DNA from: GCA-2683825 sp965662355
GTDB lineage: Bacteria; Planctomycetota; UBA1135; GCA-002686595
DNA: 64,000 bases
Direction: 5' to 3'
NCBI GenBank assembly: GCA_965662355.1
Contig: CBFIHP010000016.1
Location: 1 to 64,000, forward strand
Shown piece after piece: positions 1 to 8,383 of this stretch. Each line of letters starts with the position of its first letter. Position 1 is the first letter of the stretch. The translations under genes and the position numbers were made by a program. The notes under the pieces were generated by a model. The model was not told the origin of the DNA, did not search any database, and was given only the letters and a program-made list of their open reading frames with translations.

Positions 1-107
1 AGCAGGCTCAGCAGCAGGCTCAGCAGCAGGCTCAGCAGCAGGCTCAGCAGCAGGCTCAGCAGCAGGCTCAGCAGCAGGCTCAGCAGCAGCAGCAGCAGCA
101 GGCTCAG
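1..107 (+). repeat. 12-bp tandem repeat coding for Q-A-Q-Q
   Basis: The unit CAGGCTCAGCAG is repeated head to tail seven times from position 3, followed by a run of CAG codons and one more CAGGCTCAG. It is in frame with the VWA gene and encodes a Gln/Ala low-complexity stretch. The array runs into the left edge, so its true length is unknown. Such arrays are prone to slippage. Confidence 0.9.
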
Positions 108-1085
108 CCGCAGCCCGCGGTCCAGCAGGCCCCCGAGCCCGTCCAGCAGCCCGAAGTCGCGGCCGCTCCGGTGGCTCCGACGCCCGCAGCTGAGGAGCCC
201 GTCCAGGCTCAGCAACCCGCGCCGGCCAAGGAGCAACAGGTCGAACAACCCGTGGCTCAAACGCAGCCCCAGCCGACGCCGACGCCGCCGGCCCAGCCTG
301 CTGCACAGCCGCAAGCGCAGCCGCAAGCTGCGGCACCGGCACCGGCAGCACCTGCTCAGCCGCAGGCAACGCCCGAACCCGCCGCGGCGCTTCCTACCGA
401 GCCTGGCGAAACACTCGTCTTCGAAGACGACATGGGCTTCAACGCCGCAGAGTTCGTCGAGAACCCCGAGCCGCGTTGCCCGGTCGTTCTCCTGGTCGAC
501 ACGTCCGACTCCATGCAGGGCGATCCGATCCGTGAGCTGAACGACGGCATCACGCTCTTCCGCGAGTCACTGTGTGCCGACGAGCTCTCGAGCAAGCGCG
601 TCGAGATCGCCGTCATCGCCTACGGCAACAACTCTTTCGAGTCGGACTTTCAAACGCCCGAAGAGTTCACTGCTCCGACCCTGCAAGCCGGTGGTCTCGC
701 GCCCCTGGCCGAGGCTGTCGATCGCGCGGTCGAGATGGTCTATGAGCGCAAGAGCACCTACAAGAAGGCCGGCGTTGCGAACTACCGCCCGTGGGTCTTC
801 CTGATCAGCAAAGGCGCACCGTCCGGCGACCTGCAGGCTGCTGCGTCCAAGATTCAAATGGGTGAAACCCAAGGCGCTTTCGCCTTCTTCACCGTCGGTG
901 TCGCTGGCGCCGACATGGCGACCCTGAGCTTGCTCTCCAGTCGCGAACCGCTCCAGTTGAAGGACCTCTGCTTCCGCGAGCTCTTCTCCTGGCTGAGCAC
1001 CTCGCTCCAGGCCGTTTCGCACTCCCAGATGGGAAGCAAGGTCGGCCTGCCCAGCCCGATGAACTGGGTCTCGCCGAAGAAGTAA
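3..1085 (+). CDS. VWA-domain protein with Q/A/P-rich N-terminus (5' partial)
   Basis: The frame is open from the left edge, so the start lies outside the window. A GTG at 171 is only an internal possibility. The first ~135 visible residues are low-complexity Gln/Ala/Pro. A von Willebrand factor A domain follows, with the MIDAS motif DTSDS encoded from position 498. The fold resembles TerY-like VWA proteins, which bind a divalent metal and mediate protein contacts. The other two MIDAS elements look degenerate: the usual Thr loop reads AGGLAPL, and the usual TDG-x-P-TD segment reads SKGAPSGD. Metal binding may therefore be weakened or lost. No transmembrane segment is visible in this part. A strong terminator follows. 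The partner and pathway cannot be told from the window. Confidence 0.8.
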   Translation, partial: QAQQQAQQQAQQQAQQQAQQQAQQQAQQQQQQQAQPQPAVQQAPEPVQQPEVAAAPVAPTPAAEEPVQAQQPAPAKEQQVEQPVAQTQPQPTPTPPAQPAAQPQAQPQAAAPAPAAPAQPQATPEPAAALPTEPGETLVFEDDMGFNAAEFVENPEPRCPVVLLVDTSDSMQGDPIRELNDGITLFRESLCADELSSKRVEIAVIAYGNNSFESDFQTPEEFTAPTLQAGGLAPLAEAVDRAVEMVYERKSTYKKAGVANYRPWVFLISKGAPSGDLQAAASKIQMGETQGAFAFFTVGVAGADMATLSLLSSREPLQLKDLCFRELFSWLSTSLQAVSHSQMGSKVGLPSPMNWVSPKK

Positions 1086-1132
1086 CAGAAACCCGATAGC
1101 TCCGCCCGGGTTGCTAAAGGACTGGGTGAAGA

Positions 1133-1172
1133 AGGCCTGGTTGGCAAAAAGCCGACCGGGCCTATTTTTTTT
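1133..1172 (+). terminator. Rho-independent terminator of the VWA gene
   Basis: A 13-bp stem (1133-1145 with 1151-1163, a few G-T pairs) closes a five-A loop and is followed by eight T at 1165-1172. It lies 48 bp past the VWA stop codon and separates it from the convergent lptB gene. Confidence 0.9.
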
Positions 1173-1195
1173 GACCCAACCCCGATTCTGAACCT

Positions 1196-2011
1196 CTACA
1201 AGTCCGCCAACCCGCGCTCCTCTTCCGCCGTCACACCGCGCAAGGCGGGCTCGAAGCTCTTCCCTAGATACACCTCGCGCACCTTCGGATCCCCGATCAA
1301 GTCCGTCGCCGTTCCCTCCCGCAGGATCCGCCCCTCGTGGATGATGTACGCTCGGTCGGTACTCTGCAGCGTCTCCCTCACGTTGTGATCCGTGATCAGG
1401 ATGCCGATCCCCTTCTTGCGCAACTTCTGAATCAACTCCTGGATCTCCTCCACGGCAATTGGATCGACCCCCGCGAAGGGCTCATCCAAGAGGAGAATGG
1501 CCGGTTCGCTGGCGAGGGCGCGGCAGATCTCGAGGCGTCGGCGTTCACCACCCGACAACGTTTCCGCGATGCCCGAGGCCAGATGTGTCAGATCGAGTTC
1601 CGAAAGCAACTCATCCGCGCGCGCATGTCGTTGGCTTCGCGATAGAGCACGCGCTTCCAGGACCGCGAGCAAGTTGTCGCGCACGCTCATGCGCCGGAAG
1701 ATCGAGGCCTCCTGCGGCAGGTATCCCATGCCCAAACGCGCGCGCTTGTACATCGGTAGCCGCGAGCACTCTCGGTTCTTGAGCCAGACCTCGCCCTCGT
1801 CCGGCTGGGTGAGACCGACCGTCATGCGAAAGCTGGTCGTCTTGCCGGCGCCGTTTGGGCCAAGGAGCCCGACGATCTCGCCGGGGCGGACGTAGAAGGA
1901 GACCCCGTTGACCACGCGGCGACGCTTGTAGGTCTTCACGAGGTTGCGGGACTCGAGTAGCGAGTCGGGGTGAGGGGCGGGGCCCTTCTTCTGGCCGCGG
2001 AACAGTGCCAT
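1196..2011 (-). CDS. lptB: LPS export ABC transporter ATP-binding protein LptB
   Basis: A 271-residue ABC ATPase. The Walker A motif GPNGAGKT is at residues 51-58, followed by the signature LSGGERRRLE and Walker B LLLDEP leading into FAGVDP. This arrangement and the length match LptB, the cytoplasmic ATPase that powers lipopolysaccharide extraction from the inner membrane with LptF/LptG. The first ~17 residues are a basic, proline-containing extension. It is longer than E. coli LptB (about 241 residues), with extra residues at both ends. No lptA, lptC or lptFG is adjacent. It implies a Gram-negative type outer membrane with LPS. A general ABC ATPase is the alternative, but the overall sequence is typical of LptB. 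Confidence 0.9.
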   Translation of the reverse strand: MALFRGQKKGPAPHPDSLLESRNLVKTYKRRRVVNGVSFYVRPGEIVGLLGPNGAGKTTSFRMTVGLTQPDEGEVWLKNRECSRLPMYKRARLGMGYLPQEASIFRRMSVRDNLLAVLEARALSRSQRHARADELLSELDLTHLASGIAETLSGGERRRLEICRALASEPAILLLDEPFAGVDPIAVEEIQELIQKLRKKGIGILITDHNVRETLQSTDRAYIIHEGRILREGTATDLIGDPKVREVYLGKSFEPALRGVTAEEERGLADL

Positions 2012-2283
2012 GGTGGGCAGTCTACGGGCCGTGATAGCCCAGCTGGAGGATTGTGGATAACTCGTGGAGGAATGGCGTCGCTTTGTTGGAATCCCCGGGC
2101 GACCCTGCGGGGGCTGCGGCGATTCCCGTCCTAGCCATTCCCAAGCGATGCACTAAGCCAAGCATTGTCAGTGCCCTAGGACCGCACGTTGGCCAGGGAC
2201 CGGGTATTGGGCCGCCCGAGCCAAAAAGTAACTGGGCCAGACTTGACTCTCGCAAGCGATGCGGTCCAGCGTGGATAACGCTC
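2012..2283. other. Non-coding gap with two DnaA-box-like sites
   Basis: I see no convincing gene here. The sequence TGTGGATAA at 2052-2060 is the complement of the consensus DnaA box TTATCCACA, and a one-mismatch version lies at 2270-2278. Two 9-mers in 272 bp are suggestive only. No dnaA, gidA or AT-rich unwinding region is nearby, so an origin is unlikely. A regulatory role is possible. Confidence 0.25.
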
Positions 2284-3732
2284 TCAATGTAACCAGGCGA
2301 GGCGCCAGAGACGTTCCGTGGGCCGTATCGGCCAAAAAATCGCCACCGCGCGGCCCAGGATCAGATTGCGGGAGACGAGGGGTTCACGCTCGATGGCCCC
2401 CAGCTCCGACAGCAGACCCTCGAGCCGGAGCCCCGATTCGGATTCGATTGTCTCGCGCGGAAACCAATCGACCTCGCCGTAGGTGTCCTTGAAGCGCACG
2501 AGGTTTCGGTAGTCGCCAACGCCCGGTAGCGGGTTCTCGCGGTTTCTGTAGTTGCCACTGCGCGGGCCCAGTCCCGCGAGTGTGATGGTCTGTTCTTCCC
2601 ACAAGCGACTGTCGGCGGAGTCCAGAGTGTTGTCGCCGAGCATCACGTAGTTCTCCGCGGGAATCGTCACGATCCACGGTGCACCGTTGGGCAGGGGGGC
2701 CGAGTAGAAGGTGTCTCGGTAGACCTGCAAGTCTTGCAGTTCGCCGCCACCGCCTTCGAAGCCAAGCTGTAGCACCGTGTGCTGGTTTTCGTTGGCGGGG
2801 ATGTCGATCTCGGCTAGCACGTCGCCATCGAGTTCGAGCGTCAAGCGATCGTTCAGGTTCTGCGCGCTGAAGGAGTAGCTCTTGGCCTTCGCGAGTCGTC
2901 CGCTCTCCGCGATCTCGATTCGGTCCATGACGTCCGAGCTGCCGTTTCGTACGTGATAGCGAATCTCCGCCTTACTGGAGGCATCGGAGGCCGGGCCGGG
3001 AATGCGAAATTCGTACAGGCGTGGGCCTTCCTGCAGCAGGACCGTAAAGGCCGTCACCGCTGCTGCCGGTTCCACGTCGCCTTCCACCCGTAGATCCCCG
3101 ACGAAGCCGCGGCCCTGAAGACCGGAAGTTCTGCGTCGCTCGGCGTCGATTTCTTTTCGCAGGGAGTCGGGGTAGCCGTGGGTGTACTCGTTGCGGACGC
3201 CGTTGTCTCGTGCGCGGAAGGTAATGTACCCGGGGTCGTTGGTCCTCGCCTCCCGCCTCTTGGCCACCCAGACCGAGCCCTCCGAGCTGCTCCAGCTGGA
3301 TTGTTGCGGTTCGTTGACGTCGATGCGTTTCCACAACTCGCTTTGTACTGACCCGGGCGGTCTCAGGACCTGCCACTCATCACTCTCGCTGGCGCGGGTC
3401 CACAGATCACCATGTTCGATCTTCAGCTGTTCGTCCGGCATTCCGACGAGTCGCTTGACCATCACGCGCGAGCGCTCGAGAGGGTGCTTGAAGACCACGA
3501 TCTCGTAGCGATCGGGATCCCGGAAGCAGAAGGAAAACTTGTCGACCAGCACGCGATCGAACACGCCCGTCCCGGCGTGACCCATCAAGGTTGGCTGCAT
3601 CGATCCCGAGGGGATCTTGCTGATCTCGAGCACGAAGTACTTGAACAGGAGCGCCACCATGACCGCTACGGTCAGGGCCTCGATGTTCTCGCGCCAGCGC
3701 TTTTGCTCTTCGGGTTTTGTCGTCTTAGGCAT
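2284..3732 (-). CDS. lepB: Signal peptidase I (S26), insertion-bearing paralogue 1
   Basis: A 482-residue type I signal peptidase that cleaves signal peptides at the outer face of the cytoplasmic membrane. One N-terminal transmembrane segment lies at about residues 18-36. The catalytic serine is S44 in IPSGSMQPTL and the general-base lysine is K93 in VMVKRLVG. The C-terminal box YVMLGDNTLDSADSR is also present. Between K93 and that box lie about 240 residues, far more than in E. coli LepB, with a beta-rich, polar character. The gene follows the second paralogue (3734-5158), with one base between its start and the other's stop, so the two are co-transcribed and probably arose by tandem duplication. 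Sequence identity outside the catalytic boxes is low, which suggests different substrates or partners. Confidence 0.92.
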   Translation of the reverse strand: MPKTTKPEEQKRWRENIEALTVAVMVALLFKYFVLEISKIPSGSMQPTLMGHAGTGVFDRVLVDKFSFCFRDPDRYEIVVFKHPLERSRVMVKRLVGMPDEQLKIEHGDLWTRASESDEWQVLRPPGSVQSELWKRIDVNEPQQSSWSSSEGSVWVAKRREARTNDPGYITFRARDNGVRNEYTHGYPDSLRKEIDAERRRTSGLQGRGFVGDLRVEGDVEPAAAVTAFTVLLQEGPRLYEFRIPGPASDASSKAEIRYHVRNGSSDVMDRIEIAESGRLAKAKSYSFSAQNLNDRLTLELDGDVLAEIDIPANENQHTVLQLGFEGGGGELQDLQVYRDTFYSAPLPNGAPWIVTIPAENYVMLGDNTLDSADSRLWEEQTITLAGLGPRSGNYRNRENPLPGVGDYRNLVRFKDTYGEVDWFPRETIESESGLRLEGLLSELGAIEREPLVSRNLILGRAVAIFWPIRPTERLWRLAWLH

Positions 3733-3733
3733 C

Positions 3734-5158
3734 TCAGTTCACCCAGCGGATCCGAAAGATATCGCGACGGAGATCCAGCGGCCAGAAGACGGCGACGGCT
3801 TTACCCTGAATCATCTCACGCGGGACGAATGGCGAGGGGGTGGTACGGCGCGAAATGATGTCGGAGTTCTTCATCCAGTGGGGCTCGCCCCATTCGTCGA
3901 CGAAGTAGGTCGTCGGCCCGTCGGGGTCGCCGATGCCCACCATGCGGGGATTTTCGCCGCGGCGCATGTTGCCCCGAATCTGCTCACCCTCCTCGAGGCT
4001 CAGGGTCTGGTAGCGCCACTCGCGGCTGTCGCACGACTCCTGGGTATTGTCCCCCAGCATGAAGTATTCGCCTTCGGGGACCCGGATCGTGCGCGTTCCA
4101 TTCGACGTGTAGAAGATGTCGCGATAAACCCGCAGCTCATCGAGCGTTGCGCCGTCGCCCTCGACCTCGATGTAGATGCTCGAGGTCTGGATCACCGCCG
4201 GGTCGATTTCGACTGCGGCAACCACTTTTCCCTCGATCTCGATCTCGAGCAGGTCATCCATGTTCTGCACGGCGAAACGAACCGGCTCCCCGGCGGGGAA
4301 GCGGTAGGGCGGGGGAGCCGGCGGAGCGTCGTCGATTCCAAGACTCTCGTTGCCGTCCGCGTCGATCCAGGGCGCGGCGGTGTCGGAGGATGTGGGGCCG
4401 GGCAGCGTGAAGCGGTAATGACGCTTGCCTTCCTTGATCACGACGGCGATCGCTCGTGTGTCCGGCAACACCGTGACCTTGCACTCCAGTCGCAGGTCGC
4501 CGACCGTGTTGTTGCCCGAGCGTTTTCCCGCGTCCGAAATCAACACATCCAGGGGAGGCGGATACCCGTCGAGGTACTGGTCGGTGATCGTGGGCAATCG
4601 GCTCTTGAACTTGGCCGTGCCCCTGCCGTGGGCCTCGATTCGATCACCGTCGATGATCCACTCAACGCCGGTTTGCGTCGAGATCGATTCCCACGCGGGG
4701 TTCATTTGCTTGGGATCGTCGTCGATGCGCCTCCATACCGAGCGTTGCACGGAGCGGGGCCGGCGCAGCACGCTCCATTCCTCTTCCGGCTGGCGATGCC
4801 AGATGTCGCCGTATTGGATGCGAAGCTCTTCGGGGCCCACGCCCGCGATGCGCTTGACGAAGTTCTTCCCACGGTCGAGGGGGTAGCGAAAGACACACAC
4901 TTCCCAGCGCTTGGGTGCGCGGAGCACGTACGAGATCTTGTCGACCAGGATGCGATCCTGGATCTTCGAACGCTCGTCACCGATCAGGGTCGGCTGCATC
5001 GAGCCCGTAGGGATCTTGTATGCCTCGACGATGAAGTACTTGAGCAGGATGGCCATGACGATCGCCATGACGACCGCCTCGAGATTATCCGCCATCAATC
5101 CGTGGACGCGGCGGGCGGTCACGAACGCTCCCGGCTCACTTCGTGTCCTCGCGGTCAC
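3734..5158 (-). CDS. lepB: Signal peptidase I (S26), insertion-bearing paralogue 2
   Basis: A 474-residue type I signal peptidase. The N-terminal membrane segment is near residues 26-46. The catalytic serine is S53 in IPTGSMQPTL and the lysine is K102 in NFVKRIAG. The conserved box YFMLGDNTQESCDSR is near the C-terminal third. A ~240-residue insertion separates the lysine from that box, as in its neighbour. The chosen ATG at 5158 overlaps the end of lepA by 23 bases; an ATG at 5095 (residue 22) would avoid the overlap and still keep the membrane segment. The order lepA - lepB echoes the classic E. coli lepA-lepB operon, which supports the call. Confidence 0.92.
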   Translation of the reverse strand: MTARTRSEPGAFVTARRVHGLMADNLEAVVMAIVMAILLKYFIVEAYKIPTGSMQPTLIGDERSKIQDRILVDKISYVLRAPKRWEVCVFRYPLDRGKNFVKRIAGVGPEELRIQYGDIWHRQPEEEWSVLRRPRSVQRSVWRRIDDDPKQMNPAWESISTQTGVEWIIDGDRIEAHGRGTAKFKSRLPTITDQYLDGYPPPLDVLISDAGKRSGNNTVGDLRLECKVTVLPDTRAIAVVIKEGKRHYRFTLPGPTSSDTAAPWIDADGNESLGIDDAPPAPPPYRFPAGEPVRFAVQNMDDLLEIEIEGKVVAAVEIDPAVIQTSSIYIEVEGDGATLDELRVYRDIFYTSNGTRTIRVPEGEYFMLGDNTQESCDSREWRYQTLSLEEGEQIRGNMRRGENPRMVGIGDPDGPTTYFVDEWGEPHWMKNSDIISRRTTPSPFVPREMIQGKAVAVFWPLDLRRDIFRIRWVN

Positions 5159-6935
5159 CCAGGACCGACAGGAAGGCCTTTTGCGGGATGTCCACGTTGC
5201 CGACCTGGCGCATGCGGCGCTTGCCCGCCTTCTGCTTTTCCAGGAGCTTGCGTTTACGCGAGATGTCGCCGCCGTAGCACTTGGCGGTCACGTCCTTGCG
5301 CAGGGCCGCGATGTTCTCCCGTGCGATGATCTTGGCCCCGACGGCGGCCTGCAGGGGGATCTCGAACATGTGACGCGGGATGTCCTTGCGCAGCTTCTTG
5401 ATCGTGGCGCGCCCGCGAGTGACCGCTTGTTCTTCGTGGCAGATCGAGGACAGGGCATCGACATCCTCGCCGTTGACCAGGATGCGCAGCTTGACGAGAT
5501 CGTCCTTCTTGAACTCGGTAACCGTGTAATCGAGCGTGCCGTAGCCGCGCGTGGCGGACTTCAGCTTGTCGTAGAAGTCGTAGATGATCTCGGCCAGCGG
5601 AATGTCGTACAGCAAGAGCACGCGCGTCTGCGACAGGTATTCCTGGCGCACGTAGACTCCACGGTGATCGCTGCAGATCTGCATCATCGCTCCGATGTAG
5701 TCGGAAGGCAGGAGGATCTGGGCGCGGGCGATCGGCTCGAGCAGCACTTCGTAGTGTTCGGGCAGCTGTCCCGGCGAGTGGATCTCGAGCGTCTGGTCGC
5801 CCTGCATCTCGACCCGGTAGGTGACCGTCGGGGCGGTCTGGATCATGTCCATGTCATGTTCGCGCTCGAGCCGCTGCTGGATGATCTCCATGTGCAGCAA
5901 ACCGAGGAACCCACAACGGAACCCGAAACCCAGGGCGTCGGAGGTCACCGGGTCGAACGAGAAGGACGAATCCGAAAGAGAGAGCGTCTCGAGTGCCTCT
6001 CGCAGGTGCTCGAAGTCACCGTTGTTCGTCGGATAGAAGTCGGCGAAGACCATGTGGCTGGGCGGCGCATAGCCCGGCAGCATCTCGACCTTGGGGCCCT
6101 TGTGCAGGGCCATCGTGTCACCGATGCGTACGTCTCCCAGGCGCTTGATGTTGGAGATGAAATAACCGACCTCGCCAGCGCCCAGTTCGCCGGTCTTCGC
6201 CATCTTGGGCGTGAAGCGACCGATCTCGATGGCCTCGAAAACCTTGCCGGTGCCCATCATCTCGATTTTCTGACCTTTCGAGATGACCCCGTCCACGACT
6301 CGCAGGTACACGATGACGCCGCGGAACTCGTCGTAGACCGCGTCGAAGATCAGTGCACGCAGTGGGTCGTCGAGGCTCTCCTGGGGGGGAGGCACGCATT
6401 CGATGATCTTTTCCAAGACCTCCAATGTCCCTGCGCCGGTCTTGGCCGAAACATGCAAGGCGTCGGTCGCGTCGATGCCGATCGAATGTTCGATCTCCTC
6501 GGCGATCTCGTCGGGGCGCGCGTGGGCGAGATCGATCTTGTTCAGAACGGGAATGATCTCGAGGTCCGCTTCGACCGCCAGGTAGGCATTGGCGACGGTC
6601 TGTGCTTCGACGCCTTGGGACGCATCGACCAGGAGCAGCGCGCCTTCGCAGGCTTGCAGGCTCTTCTCGACCTCGTAGTTGAAGTCGACGTGCCCGGGGG
6701 TGTCGATCAGGTTCAGCTGATAGCGCGTGCCCTTGTGCTCGTGCCAGATCGTCACGGCGCGAGCCTTGATCGTGATGCCCCGTTCGCGTTCGAGCTCCAT
6801 GTCATCGAGCAGCTGGGCACGCATGGCGCGTTTCTCAACGGCCTGACAGGCCTCGAGCATGCGGTCGGCCAGCGTCGACTTGCCATGGTCGATGTGGGCG
6901 ATAATCGAGAAGTTGCGGATCAGCGAGGGGTCCAT
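5136..6935 (-). CDS. lepA: Elongation factor 4 (LepA), back-translocating GTPase
   Basis: A 599-residue translational GTPase of normal length for LepA/EF4, which acts on stalled or misregistered ribosomes. The P-loop IDHGKST is at residues 15-21, the switch II motif DTPGH starts at residue 78, and NKIDL is the G4 motif. The C-terminal LepA-specific region has the basic RKRKLLEKQKAGKRRMRQVG segment. The gene overlaps the downstream lepB paralogue by up to 23 bases. The rdgB stop lies 31 bases upstream, so the cluster rph-rdgB-lepA-lepB-lepB may form one transcript. Confidence 0.97.
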   Translation of the reverse strand: MDPSLIRNFSIIAHIDHGKSTLADRMLEACQAVEKRAMRAQLLDDMELERERGITIKARAVTIWHEHKGTRYQLNLIDTPGHVDFNYEVEKSLQACEGALLLVDASQGVEAQTVANAYLAVEADLEIIPVLNKIDLAHARPDEIAEEIEHSIGIDATDALHVSAKTGAGTLEVLEKIIECVPPPQESLDDPLRALIFDAVYDEFRGVIVYLRVVDGVISKGQKIEMMGTGKVFEAIEIGRFTPKMAKTGELGAGEVGYFISNIKRLGDVRIGDTMALHKGPKVEMLPGYAPPSHMVFADFYPTNNGDFEHLREALETLSLSDSSFSFDPVTSDALGFGFRCGFLGLLHMEIIQQRLEREHDMDMIQTAPTVTYRVEMQGDQTLEIHSPGQLPEHYEVLLEPIARAQILLPSDYIGAMMQICSDHRGVYVRQEYLSQTRVLLLYDIPLAEIIYDFYDKLKSATRGYGTLDYTVTEFKKDDLVKLRILVNGEDVDALSSICHEEQAVTRGRATIKKLRKDIPRHMFEIPLQAAVGAKIIARENIAALRKDVTAKCYGGDISRKRKLLEKQKAGKRRMRQVGNVDIPQKAFLSVLGDREDTK

Positions 6936-6965
6936 GACCGTGCGCCGTGGGGCGCCTGCGCGGGT

Positions 6966-7577
6966 TCAGGAATCGGGGATGAGGGAGGGGAGCGTTTCGG
7001 CCAGGGAACGCAGGGCGCGTCCACGATGGCTGACTTCGGATTTTTCAGAGCGGGAGAGCTCGGCGAAGGCCTTGCCCGTCGCGGAGAACCCCGGCTCGGT
7101 AAAGCGGAACAGGGGATCGTAGCCGAAGCCGTCCGTTCCGCGAGCGCTGTGAAGGATCTCGCCGTGGGTCTCGCCCACGATTTCCGTGACGACCCCCTGG
7201 GGGCCCGCCAGGCAGAGGGCGCAAACGAATCGCGCACGGCGGTCTCCCGGTTTTTCGGCCAGCTGGGCCAAAAGCTTCTCGTTGTTCCGCGCATCGGTGG
7301 CTCCGGGGTCCGAATAGCGCGCCGAGAGCACCCCGGGGGCTCCGCCCAGGGTCCGAACCTCGAGCCCCGAGTCGTCGGCGAGCACCCACAGCCCCGTGGC
7401 CTCGGCCGCGGCCAAGGCCTTCTTGCGCGCGTTGCCGGCGAAGTCCGGCTGGTCCTCGACGACCTCGGCCAACCCGCCCACGTCGGCGGGCTTCTGAACC
7501 ACGACCCCCAAGGGGGCCAGCATATGGGCGAGCTCCTCCAGCTTGTGGCGGTTCGTGCTGGCGAGAAGCAGCTCCAA
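6966..7577 (-). CDS. rdgB: XTP/dITP diphosphatase (RdgB/HAM1)
   Basis: This enzyme removes non-canonical purine nucleoside triphosphates (dITP, XTP) by releasing pyrophosphate, which protects DNA and RNA. The N-terminal motif ASTNRHKLEEL, the DDSGLEV loop, GTDGFGYDPLF and the terminal SHRGRAL are all family hallmarks. No ATG is available near the expected start. A TTG at 7577 gives a 203-residue protein of normal length that begins just before the first strand (LELLLAS). It lies 25 bases past the rph stop. The longer open frame upstream overlaps rph and has no family similarity, so I left it out. The rph-rdgB order is common in bacteria. Confidence 0.92.
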   Translation of the reverse strand: MELLLASTNRHKLEELAHMLAPLGVVVQKPADVGGLAEVVEDQPDFAGNARKKALAAAEATGLWVLADDSGLEVRTLGGAPGVLSARYSDPGATDARNNEKLLAQLAEKPGDRRARFVCALCLAGPQGVVTEIVGETHGEILHSARGTDGFGYDPLFRFTEPGFSATGKAFAELSRSEKSEVSHRGRALRSLAETLPSLIPDS

Positions 7578-7602
7578 GATCGTTCGGGCCCGGGCTCGTG
7601 TA

Positions 7603-8325
7603 TCAGGTTTCGAGGACGGACTTCTGTGCGGCCTGGATGTCGCGGATTCCCGCTTCACCGAGGGCCAGCATGCGCTCGAGCTTGTCGCGCGAGAACACGG
7701 CCCCTTCCGCGGAGCCCTGAACCTCGACGAAATCGCCCTCACCGGTCATGACGATATTCATGTCGACGTCGGCCTTGCTGTCCTCGACGTAGTTCAGGTC
7801 GCAGACGGGTTCGCCGCCGACGACGCCTACCGACACCGCACCCAGTTGGGTCTGCAAGGGCCAGCCGCGGAGGAGCCGCTTTTCTTGCATCTCACTGAGG
7901 GCATCGTGCAGGGCGACGTACGCGCCGCTGATCGAAACGGTGCGTGTGCCACCGTCCGCCTGAATAACGTCGCAGTCGATCCACAGCGTGCGCTCGGTCA
8001 TCTTGGGGAGATCCATCACGCTGCGCAACGCGCGCCCGATGAGGCGCTGGATCTCGACCGATCGCCCGTCGACCTTGCCGGCTCGATCGCGCGACTTACG
8101 CGACGAGGTCGAGCTGGGAAGCATCGAGTATTCGGCGGTCAGCCAGCCTTGGCCGCGGCCGGTCAGAAAGTTGGGGACGCCTTCGGTCCAGGTGGCGGTA
8201 CAGAGGACGCGCGTGTCGCCAAACGACGCCAGGACGGATCCCGGCGCGCTCTTGGTGAAACCGCGTTCGAAACGGATGGGACGCACCTCCCCAGGTGAGC
8301 GCCCGTCCTTGCGGGTCATGGTCAT
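7603..8325 (-). CDS. rph: Ribonuclease PH
   Basis: A 240-residue phosphorolytic 3'-5' exoribonuclease that trims tRNA 3' ends. Recognisable segments are GRSPGEVRP near the start, GDTRVLCTATW, the phosphate-binding region GRSVEIQRLIGRALR, and QADGGTRTVSISGAYVA. Three ATG codons occur as MTMTM. The Shine-Dalgarno GGGGAGGAG ends one base before the first ATG (8331) but seven bases before the second (8325), so I chose the second. rdgB follows on the same strand. Confidence 0.95.
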   Translation of the reverse strand: MTMTRKDGRSPGEVRPIRFERGFTKSAPGSVLASFGDTRVLCTATWTEGVPNFLTGRGQGWLTAEYSMLPSSTSSRKSRDRAGKVDGRSVEIQRLIGRALRSVMDLPKMTERTLWIDCDVIQADGGTRTVSISGAYVALHDALSEMQEKRLLRGWPLQTQLGAVSVGVVGGEPVCDLNYVEDSKADVDMNIVMTGEGDFVEVQGSAEGAVFSRDKLERMLALGEAGIRDIQAAQKSVLET

Positions 8326-8383
8326 GGTCATTCTCCTCCCCGAGAAATCAGGCCGGCATTATAGGGAGCCCGAACCTGGGCAC

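Noticed and set aside
4911..7751. Very long open plus-strand frame opposite lepA and the signal peptidases
   Set aside because: It is antisense to well-supported conserved genes. High GC content produces long shadow frames; the protein has no domain.
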